Source of the DNA: Amaranthus tricolor
Taxonomy: Eukaryota > Streptophyta > Magnoliopsida > Caryophyllales > Amaranthaceae
Direction: 5' to 3'
Assembly (NCBI RefSeq): GCF_026212465.1
Contig: NC_080058.1
Location: 1,887,501 to 1,951,500, forward strand
Length of the DNA: 64,000 bases
This document shows, one piece after another, positions 35,684 through 47,094 of this stretch. The position numbers and the translations under genes are program-made. The stretch's first letter is position 1. Each line of letters starts with the position of its first letter. Under the pieces are notes generated by a model, which saw only the letters and a program-made list of their open reading frames with translations, made no database searches and was not told where the DNA came from.

Positions 35684-38600
35684 CTACGCATAAGAGTCTT
35701 GCCTCTTCAAGAAAAGTTCGCCTGAATATTCTATGTCGTCCCATTCAGACTTTGAAAACTCTGCATTTCCAGCACAAAGTCCGGCTGTGAGGGTGGGGGA
35801 CATGGGTGCGTAAGCACCACCTGCGACAAAATCATAGTACATTATTTCGGAGTTAGAGGATGTCCCTTTAAATATGAGCTAAGGATTTATTTATAGTTTT
35901 TTGATTTTGAATCATACAACATACCATTACCCAACGACATTAAGTGACTCCTACCTAAGGTAGCGTTTAGGGGATCGAGTGTACGCAACCTCACCCTTGT
36001 TAGTGAAAAACTAACAAAGAGGATGTTTTCAATGGTTTTGAATCATAATGGACTATATTAAATGACAAATCAAATCATGTGTACTTCTTACTTACGGAAA
36101 GTTGTTGATGCGCCTATGAGGTTTGCTAAAGGTAATCAGAAACAATCTCTTTGTGATCACTAACAAGGGTATTTTGCGTACATCCCACCCCGCAAACCCC
36201 GCTTAGGTGGGACCACTCAATGGCATTGCGGTAATGGAATTTAGTATGGAGTGAGAGGCCATCTAACACTGCATCTACACTCTACCCACAGTCGCATATT
36301 TTGAAACATCTAGCATACATGGGCGCAACTTGGGATTTTTCGCTTCAATAGGATAGTGAGTGTATAGAAAATGGATATGCAGCTTTCATATGTTCAAACT
36401 CATGTCATACCTTTAAAAGATGGCAGTCTCTCCATAACCTCCTTTGTCATCTGCAACAAGATTGTTCCCGAGATGATAACAATAAAGCCACAAATTTCTG
36501 ATACAATGGCTCCTCCGTCTTGACCATTCCAATCCTGAAATACGTTTCACAATCTTAGTTATCCATAATTATGAGGGTTTCAATGGTTAAAACGTCCTTT
36601 GATAAAAGGTATGGTATGCCATCTTGCATCCCTCCTCAACCTTAATCATAGTTTCTATGAGCGTGATATACTGAATATGATGATGATGAGTTACCAACTT
36701 TCAAGATATCCAATCACTTGTTTTTAAGAAAATAAAAAACTAACGAACAACCTAATAAACATATCTCAATTTGCTTAGGTATATCATGAACCAATCTTAG
36801 GACTGGGTTCTAAAGGGTGAGCAAAAGTGCAACGGAAAAGGTCTATGGAGAACACATGCTTCAAAATACAGAAAAAATCCGTTTATTTAAGTCAAGAATA
36901 GAACCAAATACCAATCTATTAATTTTGGAACATTCAAGTTGAAACATGAATGATCTTATTGCATCATCAACATTTTCCATCAGTAGACATGGCATAAAAA
37001 GGTCAATTGGAAGCAAAACGAGTTGAAATTACCTTGAACATTATAACACTGGCAAGAATGGTAAGTGTTGTGAACATGACATAGTATATAGGCGACACGA
37101 TCGCAGTGTTAAATGTGTCCAGAGCCTGAAGAAAAGAAAAGATAAAGTTGTTAAGCTAGATATTCATCGAAACAGTTACGCTAGAATCAAGGTAAATGAA
37201 GTACCAGTAATCAAACTCATTCATAATTTGTGCGCCACACCTAGCCATGACAGCCAAGAAATTGTTATTGAAGTCGTTGTGTGCTTGTACAAGCGCAATC
37301 ATAATATCTATTTGTTTAGAGTAAATGTTTACTCATGTTGGATCGTCGACACTTGTTCATATAGAATGCTATTTAACACTTCATATTGAACCACATACAT
37401 GAATCATTTTCATAATAGCTGATAATAAAGATCATAAGCACCTTTAGCGTATGTTTGGATAAGAGTTTCGGAAGGAAAGGAATGGAAAGGAAGGGAAGGA
37501 AAACACTTTTCTTCTCTAGTTTTCCCTTCAAATCTTTACAACGTTGGAAATAGAGGTGTTCATTTGGGTAATTAGGTCGATTACAAGTCATGTATCTCGG
37601 GTCTGTTTAAAATCGGGTCTAGTGTCCATATTGCTTTTTACATATTTTAAATTGATTTTAAAGTCGGGTCAAGTCGGGTTCGGTTACAAGGTCAGATAAA
37701 TATCGGATCGTCGAATCTGTTTTGAACACCTCTAGCTGGAAGGAACCTTGAAAGGATTTAGTTTGTGTAAAATATGAAAGAGTTACTCCTTTCTATTCCC
37801 TTCCCTCCATTTTCGTTCCTTCCCCTATCTGAATCCAAATGAAGGTAATACGAACAATTAGTGTCTCAATTGCAACGTACATATGATTTCCACCTCAAAG
37901 GGATGGGACTCGGACGTATAAAATGACTTTTAGAAGCACAAAAATGAGTTTCCGCCTACCTTAGAATATGAATTAATATCAATAATAACAGATATATAAG
38001 AATAGTTTTTGAAATTAAGAAATCAATTCTAAATAACAAACCTTATTCAGATAATTCATTTGAGTGAGGATGCATATCAGGAGCACCAATGTAAAGAACC
38101 ATGTTTCTGGGTAAAGAAGTTGATTATTTCCGGCAAATGTCAATTTCAAGGAAATTCCAAGAGCTTTGACACTCATAACCTGCACATAAGCTTCAGTTTT
38201 CATTTAAATGTTTACTATGATTGGGAGGAGAAGAGTATATCATTAACCGTGAAACTAGGTGTTCATTCGAGTCATCAAGTTAATTTCGAATCAGGTGTTT
38301 CAGGTTGGTTTAAAATCTGATTTTGTGTGAACATTAGTTTTTACATAATTGTAAATCCATTTTTAAGTCGGGTCAAATCGGATTCAGGTGTAAGGTCGGG
38401 CGAATATCGAATTATCGGGTCTGTTTTGAATACCTTTACGTGAAAGGTTATATATATATAATTTCGAAACTAAGCTACTCGTCTCCAATGAAGGTTTCAG
38501 GAAAAAGATCAATACCGAGAGAGAGCCCATCAAGGAGCAAATTCCAGTGAAAACCAGCACATTCGAGTTTCCACACAATGGTGCAAAGTATAGCACCAAA

Positions 38601-40569
38601 ATGAAAACCAGCACAAGCACGGTGGCAACATAAAGAAGGAAAGCTGAAAAAAACCGCAGACAAATCGTTTAAGGTTAGATATTTTTCCCGAATGAATTAT
38701 AAAGAGATCATAGCCAAGATATATTCAAAAATTTACCCATCTGAGTAGCTAAGTTCCATATTTCTTTTATAGAAGTGATAGCATGTTCTTGTGGTGCATG
38801 AATCACTATAATGACCGAGCCAACAATGCACATCACACAACCCATGATTCCCAATTTGTTTAGTCTCTCTTTCAACATAAAATGAGCCAAAACAGCACTG
38901 CATCATATAAATCAGAGATCATCTTTTGAAATCAATAGCCCGAATTATATGATCTAAGAACAATGTTACTCGGGTTCTGGTAGAAGCCTATAAATTGGAT
39001 ATGTTTCAAAGTATATGACAGACTCGACTATTCTATGAAAATCTTCAAACAAAATTCCGGTATCCATGCTCATGTTCAAAACAAAAGTCCGAGTAAGTGT
39101 ACATTAGACAACCCATGATTCCAAATTTGTTTAGTCTCTCTCTCAACATAAAATGAGTCAACATAAAATTGCGAATCAAAAAGTGAATTATGGTTGGTTT
39201 TAGGCTATTTTTTGGTCATTTTGAGCGAACGCGAATTTAAAAAGCAAATTAGCCAACGAATGATGCAACATTGCACGCAGGCACGACATCAACTAAATTA
39301 GAGATCATCTTTTGAATCAATAACCCTAATTAAATGATTTAAGAACAATGTTACTCAGACTCTAGTAGAAGCGTATAAGTCAGATATGTTTTAAAGTATA
39401 ATAAGACAGACTAGAATGATTCGCCTTTTGATTTGGCGATTCACTCAAGATGAATAATTGTTAATTCAAAACAGAAAATAGTTCGGTTTTCTTAATTCGC
39501 GATTCACATGAAGATTAATGTATCAAGTGGAACGTGTTCGAGTAACAAAGTCTTATAACCAATTTAATCGAGAATCCCTAAGGCCGGAGGGTGATGAATT
39601 ATAACAAAAAGGATATTTTAAATAGAATACCTGACAATTATGCTTAAGGCTCCCATTGGTGTAACAAGAATAGCTGGAGCATATGCATATGCCACAAAAT
39701 TTGCAGCCTCACCAACAATCACTGTACCCAAAACAACACATCAAAATTTTGTTTTTAATTAAAAACTGGTGGAAGAACCTCAAATCCCAATCATGATATA
39801 CTATCATACAATACAACATGCCTTAAATCAATAGTGAATCCATAATAGTAGTGTAAAGCAACTCTAGCGTAACATAATTCGTTTGCTAATTTGCTTTTTA
39901 AATTCACAATTCGCTCAAATTTGCCTAAGAATAACCCAAAACCAATCATAACTTGCGTTTTTTATTCGTGATTCTCGAGGAGATTAGCGAATCACGTGAC
40001 ATTGAGTAGTTCGATCACTCGTCTATGCAGGTCAATTGAACCAACTCAATGTCATTCTTGTGTTACATGTTACACAATACAAAATCCCCAAATTAAATGA
40101 TAGTAGATTAAGAATCGGGTTTTATTTCGATTGGAGCAAGTACCACTTTCCTGATGTAAGATATGCGGTATGATTTTCACCTAGTCCTCCCCTTCGCTCA
40201 GCCTACCTTATATAATCAATCCCTAAAAAACCCAAATAAAATTAAGCTTTAAAACACAATTACAATTAACGAAGACTTACTCATGAATAGCCCAAACCAC
40301 CATAAAGGCTCAAAAAGATATGAATGTCCTCCAAGACCTGAAAATCAAAAATTCAAACATAATTCTAAAAACCCAGAAATAATCAATAAAAAAAATTAAG
40401 AACTTTGATGAAAATATAATGGGTGAAAACTGAAAAGTATACCAGCTCTAACCCCTGAAACACTAGCTTTCCATAACCCTTTCTTTTTGATGATGAAACT
40501 AGCACCAATGAATGCACTTGATGAAAGAGCCAATCCAAACCCGATTACATTTTCATTGGAAAAACCCAT
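35684..40569 (-). CDS. NIPA-type magnesium transporter
   Basis: Nine exons on the minus strand: 40443-40569, 40281-40337, 39631-39721, 38737-38897, 38516-38643, 38042-38179, 37033-37125, 36411-36534, 35684-35820. All introns are GT-AG and the frame closes to 351 residues. Family motifs run the whole length: FIGASFIIKKKGL, YLFEPLWWFG, EAANFVAYAYAPAILVTPMG, ALSIIV, VIHAPQEHAI, EIWNLAT, GICSLMGSLSVMSVKALGIS, QLLYPETWFF, QMNYLNKALDTFNTAIVSP. NIPA proteins are predicted to have about nine membrane spans, belong to the drug/metabolite transporter superfamily and are annotated as probable magnesium transporters of plasma membrane or endosomes. The hydrophilic tail ends ...LKRQDSYA. Several introns hold transposon fragments, and intron 3 holds a partial copy of exon 4. 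The substrate is inferred from family. Confidence 0.94.
35924..36237. mobile_element. Foldback element in the last NIPA intron
   Basis: About 100 bp at 35924-36024 (ccattacccaacgacattaa, later gtacgcaacctcacccttgt) is repeated in reverse complement at about 36144-36237 (acaagggtattttgcgtaca, later caatggcattgcggtaatgg). The unpaired centre is about 120 bp. Non-coding, long-armed foldback. Confidence 0.65.
36640..36703 (+). mobile_element. Solo LINE 3' tail
   Basis: ctatgagcgtgatatactga followed by (atg)n is the sense version of the tail seen in antisense at 4.9, 53.5 and 60.0 kb. It lies in NIPA intron 7. It is either an extremely 5'-truncated insertion or a decayed remnant. Confidence 0.55.
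37454..37840. mobile_element. MITE in a NIPA intron, hosting a nested element
   Basis: The inverted ends are gtatgtttggataagag at about 37449 and ctatctgaatccaaatg near 37830, each followed inward by ggaagg/ccttcc-rich sequence. The inner part is interrupted by the element at 37551-37734. Target duplication not clear (TTA on one side, TAA on the other). Confidence 0.5.
37551..37734. mobile_element. TAGAGGTGTTCA-ended element, copy 1 (nested)
   Basis: A 184-bp insertion inside the MITE above, with inverted termini tagaggtgttca and tgaacacctcta. The interior has gtcgggtcaagtcgggttcg. The same family occurs at 38255-38437 and, in reverse, at about 57385-57541. Confidence 0.65.
38255..38437. mobile_element. 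TAGAGGTGTTCA-ended element, copy 2
   Basis: Starts taggtgttcattcg and ends ctgttttgaatacct, with the shared interior aagtcgggtcaaatcgg. Lies in the intron between NIPA exons 5 and 6, about 0.5 kb from copy 1. Confidence 0.55.
39107..39410 (-). repeat. Partial duplication of NIPA exon 4 and adjoining intron
   Basis: 39109-39165 repeats the 5' part of exon 4 (about 38830-38890: acccatgattcccaatttgt, later tctttcaacataaaatgag). 39296-39410 repeats the intron sequence beside it (agagatcatcttttgaa, later aagaacaatgttactc). Between the two parts lies a GCGAA-family repeat absent from the original. The duplicated exon piece has changes and no adjacent usable splice sites, so it is probably not an alternative exon. 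Confidence 0.75.
39171..39262 (+). repeat. GCGAA-family dispersed repeat, copy C
   Basis: gcgaatcaaaaagtgaatta, then tggttggttttaggctattt, then gcgaacgcgaatttaaaaag. It interrupts the duplicated NIPA segment, so it inserted after the duplication or into only one copy. Confidence 0.6.
39872..40003 (-). repeat. GCGAA-family dispersed repeat, copy D
   Basis: Reverse orientation: aattcgtttgctaatttgct, later aacccaaaaccaatcataac, ending with agcgaatcacgtgac. A further, more degraded relative may lie at 39411-39520. Both are in NIPA intronic sequence. Confidence 0.55.
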
Positions 40570-41518
40570 AATTAATCAAGAAATTGTTCAATTTTCCCCC
40601 TCTTTAATTCAAATGAACCCTTGTCTTACTTTTTCTGTAAAGGCTCATTTAAATATCTAATCATTAAATGGGAACATCATAGTTGACTTCATCATTTGTT
40701 CTTGTTGGATTTTAATATTTTTTTTGGATTAGTTGGTCATTGACTCTTTATTGGTCGTTAAAGAAAAACAAATGAAAAAGAAAACGTGGGATTTGCGAAT
40801 TTATTTGTATTATCACAATGAATATTAGTTGTTAGACTATTTGTTGTTGTTGATGTTGGTTTGTTTCATCAGACGAAAATAGTGATTTTATTGTCGGATT
40901 TTAATCAACTATTTAGACTAGACTCGGTAAAAGCTGACATGATATGCTAATTCGATCTAAACCTAAGTCATAATAAGTAAGTGAGTTTTACTTGAAACTT
41001 TTGACCCAATTAATTAGGTTAAGGTCAATCCTAAACCCAAAACAAAAATGTATAACCTTTTATTAATTTTTCTACAATAATCATAACTTTTGATTAAATA
41101 TGAATAACTCTGATCCCAATTGCACTAAGTAACTTTTAACCAAACAAAATTGGATTGGGGCACGTTGGGGTATAATTTAATGAGATAAATAATAATGTGC
41201 AAAAAGCAAATAAGACATTCTTATTGAATAAGAGAGAGTATTATTGAATAAGACAATAATAGAGTTTTTTGAGAGTATTATCTATTTTCTCAAAATACAT
41301 TCAATAATTTTAACAACTTTTTTAATTTAGAATTTTAAATAGTATTTCAAAGTTAAATGTTTAGAATAATATGTCTTTAAAAAACTTTAATTTTAATTTT
41401 CAAAAAACAAAAGGATAAAATAGGAAAAAAGTAAATGAATAAAAAGGAAGGAAAGAAAATAATTAGCCAAAAATCAAAACTCTATTAAATAAAAAAAACT
41501 CTATTAAGTCAAAAAGCA
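40570..41518. promoter_or_regulatory. Shared upstream region of the divergent NIPA and Pol III genes
   Basis: About 0.95 kb separates the NIPA start codon from the likely leader of the plus-strand Pol III subunit gene. The sequence is AT-rich with no clear repeat. No specific promoter element could be assigned. Bidirectional function is only a possibility suggested by head-to-head layout. Confidence 0.35.
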
Positions 41519-42596
41519 TAACCCGCCGCGTACGCTGAAGCCGCCGAATCGATCAAGCTCTCGCCGGCACAGTTTCTTTAGCCTTCGCCGCTTCCGCCGT
41601 CTCTAATTCATTCAAATCCGTTAGTTTTCTTATGATTTAATCCAATTATGATCAATTTTGCTATTGAAAATTGATTTGTGGGTTTTCTTTTCTTTTTATT
41701 TTCGTTGATGCATGCATTTTTTTTTCCTATGTTATTTTTTTCAATTCCATTGAACCCATAAAACCCTAAATAATAGATTATATTCAACTAATTTCTAAAC
41801 AAAATGAAGCATTCGAGAGACATAAATTAATGGAGTGGAAGTGTTTTCTGAACAAAATTAAAGCATTCTTGAATTGAATTGGTTGGTAGTGGCTTTAGTA
41901 ATGTATTTCTGTATCCAACTCGTTTCACTTGCCTTAGTATTTCTGTGTATAAGATTAGTTGAATTGAATTGATTGGTAGTGGCCTTAGTATGTAGAATGA
42001 TGATGATACTTGTCTCAATGAGATTTGTACTAGTTGCAAAGTGCCACTTTGGCAAGAACCATGCCATTTGTAAAATGTCTATGTTCAGGTTTAATAGTTC
42101 TTGACAGTTTTCATTCTGTTCGATTAAGTTCTTTAATTTGTTTCAAGTTATAATACTTTCCTATTATGTTGGTAGAGCATTTCCGTACTCATATCATGGA
42201 ACTAGGTGGATGATATATTGTTGATTAATTCTGTTATTGCTTAAATGTCGACTATCTAATGTAGATTGAGCTTAATGGACAATAAATTTATATTGTGCCA
42301 GTACATCTTCTTCCTTCTTTCATTTACTTGCCTCGATATGGGGTGGTTATTAGGTATTTCTGAAATACTAGTTATTGTTTCCTATGGTTTTCTATATCTT
42401 TCATCTATTCTATGACAAAATAACAGCTTATTGCAATGCAATCGTTCTCAATTTGTCATTGATTTTAGTATATTTTCCATCTGTTGGTTCTTTTTCTTTC
42501 GTTTTGTTCTTTTTCTTTTAAGTTTGGTTTCATCACTTTTGGAAATGATTGTGATCATCTATTATATTTATTAGTATTTTCCACTTTTTTTGATAG
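41519..42596 (+). other. Likely 5' leader and leader intron of the Pol III subunit gene
   Basis: 41519-41620 is suddenly GC-rich and pyrimidine-rich (cgccgc, cttcgccgcttccgccgtct), typical of a plant leader. A splice acceptor (tttttttgatag) ends exactly at the start codon at 42597, implying a leader intron of roughly 1 kb. The donor is uncertain, with 41620 a weak candidate. Confidence 0.5.
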
Positions 42597-45500
42597 ATGG
42601 CATTTAGAGGTCGAGGTCGAGGACGTGGGGGATTTGGTGGAGGAGGCTTCAACTTTGCCCCACAACATCCTTTTGTTCTTTTTCCTGTGAGTAAGTTCAT
42701 CTAATTCATCTGGTTTCTTGTTTTTAATCTTGGATACAACAGTAAGTGTAACACAACACCTTTTTCATTTGCTGAAGTGCAAAAGCAGTCACTCGTTGGG
42801 TGTGAAGTACCTGAAAAACTAAGAAAAATTAAATTAGAAATTCTAAAAAAAGTTTAAAACCCATAAGAAGATAAATAAATAAAAAGAAAAGTGATATAAA
42901 GAAGAGAAGAGAAAATATACTTAGTAGGTGCCCGTATCAAATGGTCACTGGTTTGGTCACTGGTTGGGTTTGGTCGATTTCCCTCATTTTATTGGAGCAA
43001 AGTTCATATTTGAAACAACATTTCATGCTCTTTTCAGTTTTGAAATATGTTTTTGACTGCTTTTACCATTCTGAGATAGCTCTTTACATGTGTATGTACA
43101 ATTATGAATACATCCTCAATGTCTTTTTTAAGTTATAAAAACGGGTTGAACAATAATTGCGGAGGGGTCCTCTATTCTTGTTAATTTCATTAAGTTTACT
43201 TGAGAAAAAAGAAGCCTTTCTGAATGTACTCGACAAAACAAAAGCATTTCTGTATTTTGTGTTAATGTGTTCATTGTAATCTTTTTCTTTATTGTTTCTA
43301 CTATTAATATTGTTTATTTAGCAGGCTCAATATCTCTATCCCTCCCTATTGTGGTTATTACTGGAATTTCTAAATCGATGATCTTGTTATTTTGGACCAC
43401 AGGAGATCAGATTGCCTGATAGAAACAAGGTTCCTGAAGAGAAGGAATTAGCAATACGTAATTATAGGTTTCGGAATTTCTTTAGAAATTCACCATACTA
43501 TCTTGAGGAAACTTTATCAGGTAGTTTATGAGCTTCCAACATGATATTTATGTCTGCATCTATTGTTAATTTAGAAATTCAATTTTAATGAAATTGAGCT
43601 TTATGATAGCATGTATTTTGAGAGTTTGACTTAGCTACTACTTACTCCAATGTAGTACTTTCAGTACAAACTAGCAAATGCTGGTGGGCGTATCTAGAAA
43701 TTTTGAATTCAGTTATGGATCAGCTTCTGTTTTCATTTTTGAAAATTCATATAGTTAATAGGACTTTGCATTACAAATCACAACCTTTTTGGGCTCCCTC
43801 GACTCTTTTCTTATGGGATGAAGTCTTCCGCTTGGTCTATTAATCACACTATGTCACGTCGTAGGCTCTTAGCCTCTCTTCCCCTCTTGTCCCTTTGGAT
43901 GTGAAGATTTCTTCAAACTCTTCTATTCTATGATTGAACTTTGCATCACAAATCACAACCTTTTTGGTCTCCCTCGACTCTTTTCTTATGGGATGAAGTT
44001 TTCCGCTTGGTCTATTAATCACACTATGTCACGTCGTAGGCTCTTAGCCTCTCTTCCCCTCTTGTCCCTTTGGATGTGAAGATTTCTTCAAACTCTTCTA
44101 TTGTATGATTGACTTTTGACCACCACTGATACCATTGATCCACCTCCAACTGCCTGATACTTACTGCCATCTCTAATCCTACTCCACCTCGGCTTCTCCC
44201 ATTCACTCCACCAAACCGCTAAATGGAAGGTGTAGCTGCTAGGAGTGAGATCGGAGGTGATGTGGAGTTCTGTGGCTACCAGAGTGCAGCTGTCAGGAGT
44301 GTTATTTTGAAGATACAATGCTCTTGAATTTTCAGTGCAAGACTATGGTGAGTGAATGAAGGTACTGGCACGGAGTATTATGTTGGAACAAAGGAATAAT
44401 TGCCTTCCCTTCTCTTACAAAATCCATGCAGCGAAATTATATTTTTAAAGGCTTTTGGGGTAACAGTTCCTTTCCCACTTTATCGTAACATTGAGGATGG
44501 TTTTATTTATTCCTTCCTTTTGCTGAATTGACGCTTGAATGAGGAAAAAATTATAAAATTCCTCGGAATGCACGGGATTGAAAATTTACCTATAGAGGAA
44601 GTACCAATTGATGAGACCCTTATACATTTGGGACTATCAAAAACAGCTTACCTTATCACAAATCAAATTCGATAGTATATAGATCGGACTACTCAACTAT
44701 TACAAGTTGAGACTATCTAGAAATGATATTGACTGAATGGGATTGTATCAATTTTGTTGAAAATATTTCACATTTATATCAAGTTGGACAACATTTTACT
44801 TTGTAACTTCAGATAATCCATTGCCAATGAAGGCTAAAATAGATGTGTTAACAACTTTTGGCTCTGAATTACATCTAAGTAAAAGTTTTGTACTTAATTT
44901 CAATGAAGCTGCTAGTAGTCACCAGGTTCCAAATGAAAGGTCTAACAGAAATAACCTTCCAATATTATCATTTGCAAGCATAATCAGGTGAAGCAGCAGA
45001 CCAATTTTTACCGAAGAATTCACACATGACAATGCGCTATACATTCTGTTTGTTTTGCCAATGTTATTTTTGGAGGACCATCCTGTGACCAGCACAGAAT
45101 GAGTGGTTTTCACACAATAATATTTTTTACTATTCTCAGACGAAGACTCCGTGGACATTGAGAGATATTATGACAAAGTCAACAAGAAAGCGAGATTTGG
45201 TCGGGAGTCGCTTTTAGGTTCTGGTGTCTTAAAACTTGAAAATGGGTATTTTCCTCCAGAGCTTGTACAAGGTAGGTTAAATTCTGTGAGTTCAATTCTA
45301 TTTGTGATACCCATGCTTTGAATTCAAAGTTAAATCTTCTCTTCTCATATATCTTGATAATCCACTAAAGCTTGACAAACGATAAAATTTTCAGGCACAA
45401 AATCCAGGACTAAGAGGAAGGTGAGATGGAATCAAGAACGAGGTACTTTATATGATCTGCTAGCTTACTGTTGAAGATGTTACTTTTCAGATCTTCAGAT

Positions 45501-47094
45501 TCTTAATTACTTCGAAGTTAATTGACTGCACCTAGCTATTCAGATAGCTTAGAGCTGCCTGTTTATGTTGCTTTTTTATTATGCTAGAATGCTCTATGTT
45601 GGATTTGATGTAATTATAAACACCAATGCAAGTTTTTGTCAGTTTCATCATTTTCTTTACATCTTTCAGTTCTGTGTATTGTTGTGAAGTATCACCCTCT
45701 CGAGGCTCAATACTTTTATAGTCAGATTTATGTAGAATAAGCCTTTTGTGACTGCAACTAGAACTTGGAGGATAACTCCCACATATTCTCTTGAGAGGCA
45801 CTGGTTGATATGTCTTGTAAACTAATCTGTTTGGTCAGCAATTCAACCCACGCTGACCCTTTTGTTCATTTGTTGGTTAGGATGTCCCCGCCTAGTTGAT
45901 AGCCTTAGTTGTGTTGGTGTAATGCAATATTGTTGTCACTTAGGATGAACCTGGAGATTCTAGCCTTCTAAGTTTGCACTATATCAACCTGCTATGGTTT
46001 TTTTTAACACGACTCATTCTTTATATTTACAATTCTTCCATGATTGTTCTATGGCAGACATTCGGAAGCTAGATGATCTTGAGAAGCTTGAGAAGGATTT
46101 TGAAGTAAGTTCTAATAGTAATTTTCGGAAACCAGCAGATAGTTTAGGATATTTATTGCATTCAATAGTTGCTCCTAGTTGAAGATTGGTGCTGTATAAA
46201 ACATTTGTATTGACGTATTATTGCTGTTTAATTTTCCTTCCACTGTAGTAAGTGTTGTGCTTGTGTATATGATATATGATAATGTTTCAAATGCATAGAG
46301 TGGCTCCTTAAAAGGCAAGAAGGAGAAAGAAGGCGAAGAAGAGGAGGAAGAAGAGGATGTAGAGGAGGAAGAGGAAGACGAAGTTGATACTGATGATGAT
46401 TATGCTAAGGTTCACTTCTCTGTCTATCCCTTCTTTCTATGTATACCTTGTATAATTCTACTTGATCTTTGATATAACAATTTGGATATCTTTTTGATGA
46501 TACATGTCCTTTTCATTATACTTTGTAATTTTTTGCTGCGCTGTATCGTCTCAATAAGCTTTTTCTTCTCCTGCTGTGTACATATAATATAGCTACTCCT
46601 TAAATCATGACTTTTAGTTGTAATACATGTCATTTTTTGTTGAAGTTCTTCCATAATATAATTTGTGTATTATGGATCAAAGCTTAAAGTATGCTACATC
46701 AGAGCCTAGAGAGCTGACAACATTATGCCAGAAAACTTTAGGCAACTCATGGTCTATCAATGTGTAGGCTTGTGTTTTTTTCTTAGATGCTGCATTCATA
46801 TACTTTTACGAGATACGGGCTGCTTTCTTTGGCAACCGTATGTTTGGGAAGCTTTGTGAGTCTGCGTCTTAATCTTTTGGCTGAACATATTAGTGATGGT
46901 GAAATTATTTGTGAACATGACATTTTGCAGGGCGAACAATTTGATGATGATGAAGATGACTTTAACGTTAGCGAGGGTGATGGTATGATATCTGCATGCT
47001 TGATTGTGCAATGTAATTTTCAGATTCGAACCCAATCTGAAACTTTAAGATGCTATTGATTGTGCTTTGTAATGCAGATGAAGATGCCATGTAG
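42597..47094 (+). CDS. RNA polymerase III subunit, RPC31/RPC7 family
   Basis: Eight coding exons: 42597-42686, 43403-43520, 45140-45271, 45395-45442, 46058-46104, 46299-46409, 46931-46982, 47078-47094. All introns are GT-AG and the frame closes to 204 residues, the normal size. The N-terminus is a glycine/arginine-rich stretch (MAFRGRGRGRGGFGGGGFNF). A conserved middle follows, with LFPEIRLPD, ELAIRNYRFRNFFRNSPYYL and KKARFGRESLLGSG. The C-terminus is very acidic and ends DEDAM. This domain order is characteristic of the Pol III-specific subunit called Rpc31 in yeast and RPC7 in animals. By family knowledge it joins the RPC3-RPC6-RPC7 subcomplex that helps Pol III initiate on tRNA and 5S genes in the nucleus. 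The last exon encodes only five residues plus the stop codon. Confidence 0.92.
43763..44112. repeat. 175-bp tandem duplication in a Pol III subunit intron
   Basis: 43763-43937 and 43938-44112 are nearly identical (only a few substitutions), both beginning actttgcat and containing cactatgtcacgtcgtaggc. The low divergence suggests a recent duplication. It lies in the intron between coding exons 2 and 3, and the minus-strand open frames over it have no family support. Confidence 0.85.

Noticed and set aside
43763..44318. Minus-strand open frames over the tandem duplication
   Set aside because: Intronic, unsupported by any family similarity, and partly created by the duplicated sequence.
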